Origin: Ferruginibacter sp.
GTDB lineage: Bacteria > Bacteroidota > Bacteroidia > Chitinophagales > Chitinophagaceae
Reading direction: 5' to 3'
Assembly (NCBI GenBank): GCA_025362765.1
Contig: JANYFI010000651.1
Coordinates: forward strand, 1-7,820
DNA: 7,820 nt
Shown: one piece after another, positions 7,344 to 7,820 of the stretch
Layout: every line of letters starts with the position of its first letter
Position numbering within the stretch: the first letter of the stretch is position 1
Translations under genes and position numbers: made by a program
Notes under the pieces: model-generated
What the model saw: only the letters and a program-made list of their open reading frames with translations
Databases searched by the model: none
What the model was told of the DNA's origin: nothing

Positions 7344-7379
7344 TAACGTTGCGTTAATTCCTCAAATTGAGCAACTCAA
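7344..7379. repeat. Small inverted repeats in the mnmA/lipoprotein divergent intergenic region
   Basis: Two short palindromic sites. TAACG-TTG-CGTTA is at 7344-7356. An alternating set CTCAA-A-TTGAG-CAA-CTCAA is at 7361-7379, where the central TTGAG can pair with either CTCAA arm. They sit between two divergent genes, a usual place for regulator binding, but arms of five bases can arise by chance. No TAnnTTTG match was seen for the rightward gene. Confidence 0.3.
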
Positions 7380-7493
7380 CTCCTTTCAATTGCGATGAAT
7401 TCAATATTGCGGCATGGGAAACTTGTTTTCTTCGCCAAAAAAAATGAGGCATCTTATTTGAAACCAATGAAAATATTCTTAATAAATTTTTTT

Positions 7494-7751
7494 ATGAAAA
7501 ATGCTATAGTGGTTTTGGTGATATGTGCAGCAGCATTTCTGTTCGGGTGTAATATGAAAGGTAAAGACGAGTCAAATAAGGCCATTATCGGTACTGACAG
7601 TTCTATGATGTCTGTAACAGATACGACCGCTAATATTGCCGCTACTGCAATGCATGGCGATAGCGATGCTGCAGGTGGAATGATGGCAAAAAGAAATGAT
7701 TCCGTTATAAAACTAAATATGGCTAAACCTGACCCCTACAAAAAAGGGTAA
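7494..7751 (+). CDS. Small putative lipoprotein, probably frameshifted near its 3' end
   Basis: I do not recognise the family. From ATG 7494 the frame codes 85 residues. An SPII signal MKNAIVVLVICAAAFLFGC puts the lipid-modified cysteine at residue 19. The mature part is low in complexity: Met, Ser, Thr, Asp and Ala rich, then IKLNMAKPDPYKKG before TAA. ATG 7467 is an alternative start adding MKIFLINFF. ATG 7395 would place 33 extra residues before the signal and is unlikely. The frame starting one base later remains open from before 7747 to the window end and reads GKKGSVIIAENEA. Removing one base from the CCCC run at 7733-7736 would join the two as DPTKKGKKGSVI. So the stop at 7751 may not be the true end of the protein. 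A real short lipoprotein remains possible. Confidence 0.55.
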   Translation: MKNAIVVLVICAAAFLFGCNMKGKDESNKAIIGTDSSMMSVTDTTANIAATAMHGDSDAAGGMMAKRNDSVIKLNMAKPDPYKKG

Positions 7752-7820
7752 AAAAGGAAGCGTAATTATTGCTGAAAATGAAGCCATGAACAAAGCAAAT
7801 ATGGATATGGATAAAGAAGG
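7747..7820 (+). other. Open continuation frame of the small lipoprotein, running off the window
   Basis: Read in the +1 frame relative to the lipoprotein gene, these bases code GKKGSVIIAENEA, then MNKANMDMDKEG, without a stop to the last base. The Lys/Gly/Met/Asp-rich composition resembles the preceding tail. This fits the second part of a frameshifted gene. It is too short to identify by itself. Confidence 0.4.

Overview
The window comes from a Bacteroidota genome, most likely family Chitinophagaceae or a close relative. The evidence is a secreted subtilase ending in a type IX secretion (T9SS) sorting domain, two short SPII-type lipoproteins, exact TAnnTTTG promoter -7 boxes, genes without obvious Shine-Dalgarno sites, an AT-leaning composition, and a Bacteroidota-type MnmA. 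The family assignment is inference; the phylum is well supported.

Left part, + strand (1-3354): the 3' third of sucA (2-oxoglutarate dehydrogenase E1) enters from the left edge. A 150-base gap with a clean hairpin separates it from sucB (dihydrolipoamide succinyltransferase, E2). Together they encode the first two components of the 2-oxoglutarate dehydrogenase complex of the TCA cycle. A second hairpin follows sucB, and then comes an RsmB/NOP (Fmu/Sun) family rRNA m5C methyltransferase. That gene meets the next one tail to tail, with the two stop codons overlapping.

Middle and right part, - strand (3351-7279): read in the direction of transcription, mnmA (tRNA U34 2-thiolation) comes first. 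An unrecognised lipoprotein follows 31 bases later, then, after a 70-base gap with its own promoter-like box, an exported S8 peptidase with a C-terminal sorting domain. mnmA has an exact -7 box, and an 8-bp-arm palindrome abuts its start codon.

Right edge, + strand (about 7280-7820): a divergent intergenic region with small inverted repeats leads to a short lipoprotein gene. Its frame closes at 7751, but a different frame stays open to the window end and continues the same Lys/Gly-rich composition. This looks like a frameshift, either real or a sequence error.

The window is mostly core metabolism, translation-related RNA modification and envelope/secreted proteins. I saw no mobile element, CRISPR array, tRNA, rRNA, defence system or biosynthetic cluster, and I do not claim a new system. 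No gene-free stretch exceeds 300 bases. The points most worth a second look are the frameshifted lipoprotein, the palindrome at the mnmA start, and the altered E1/E3-binding domain of SucB.
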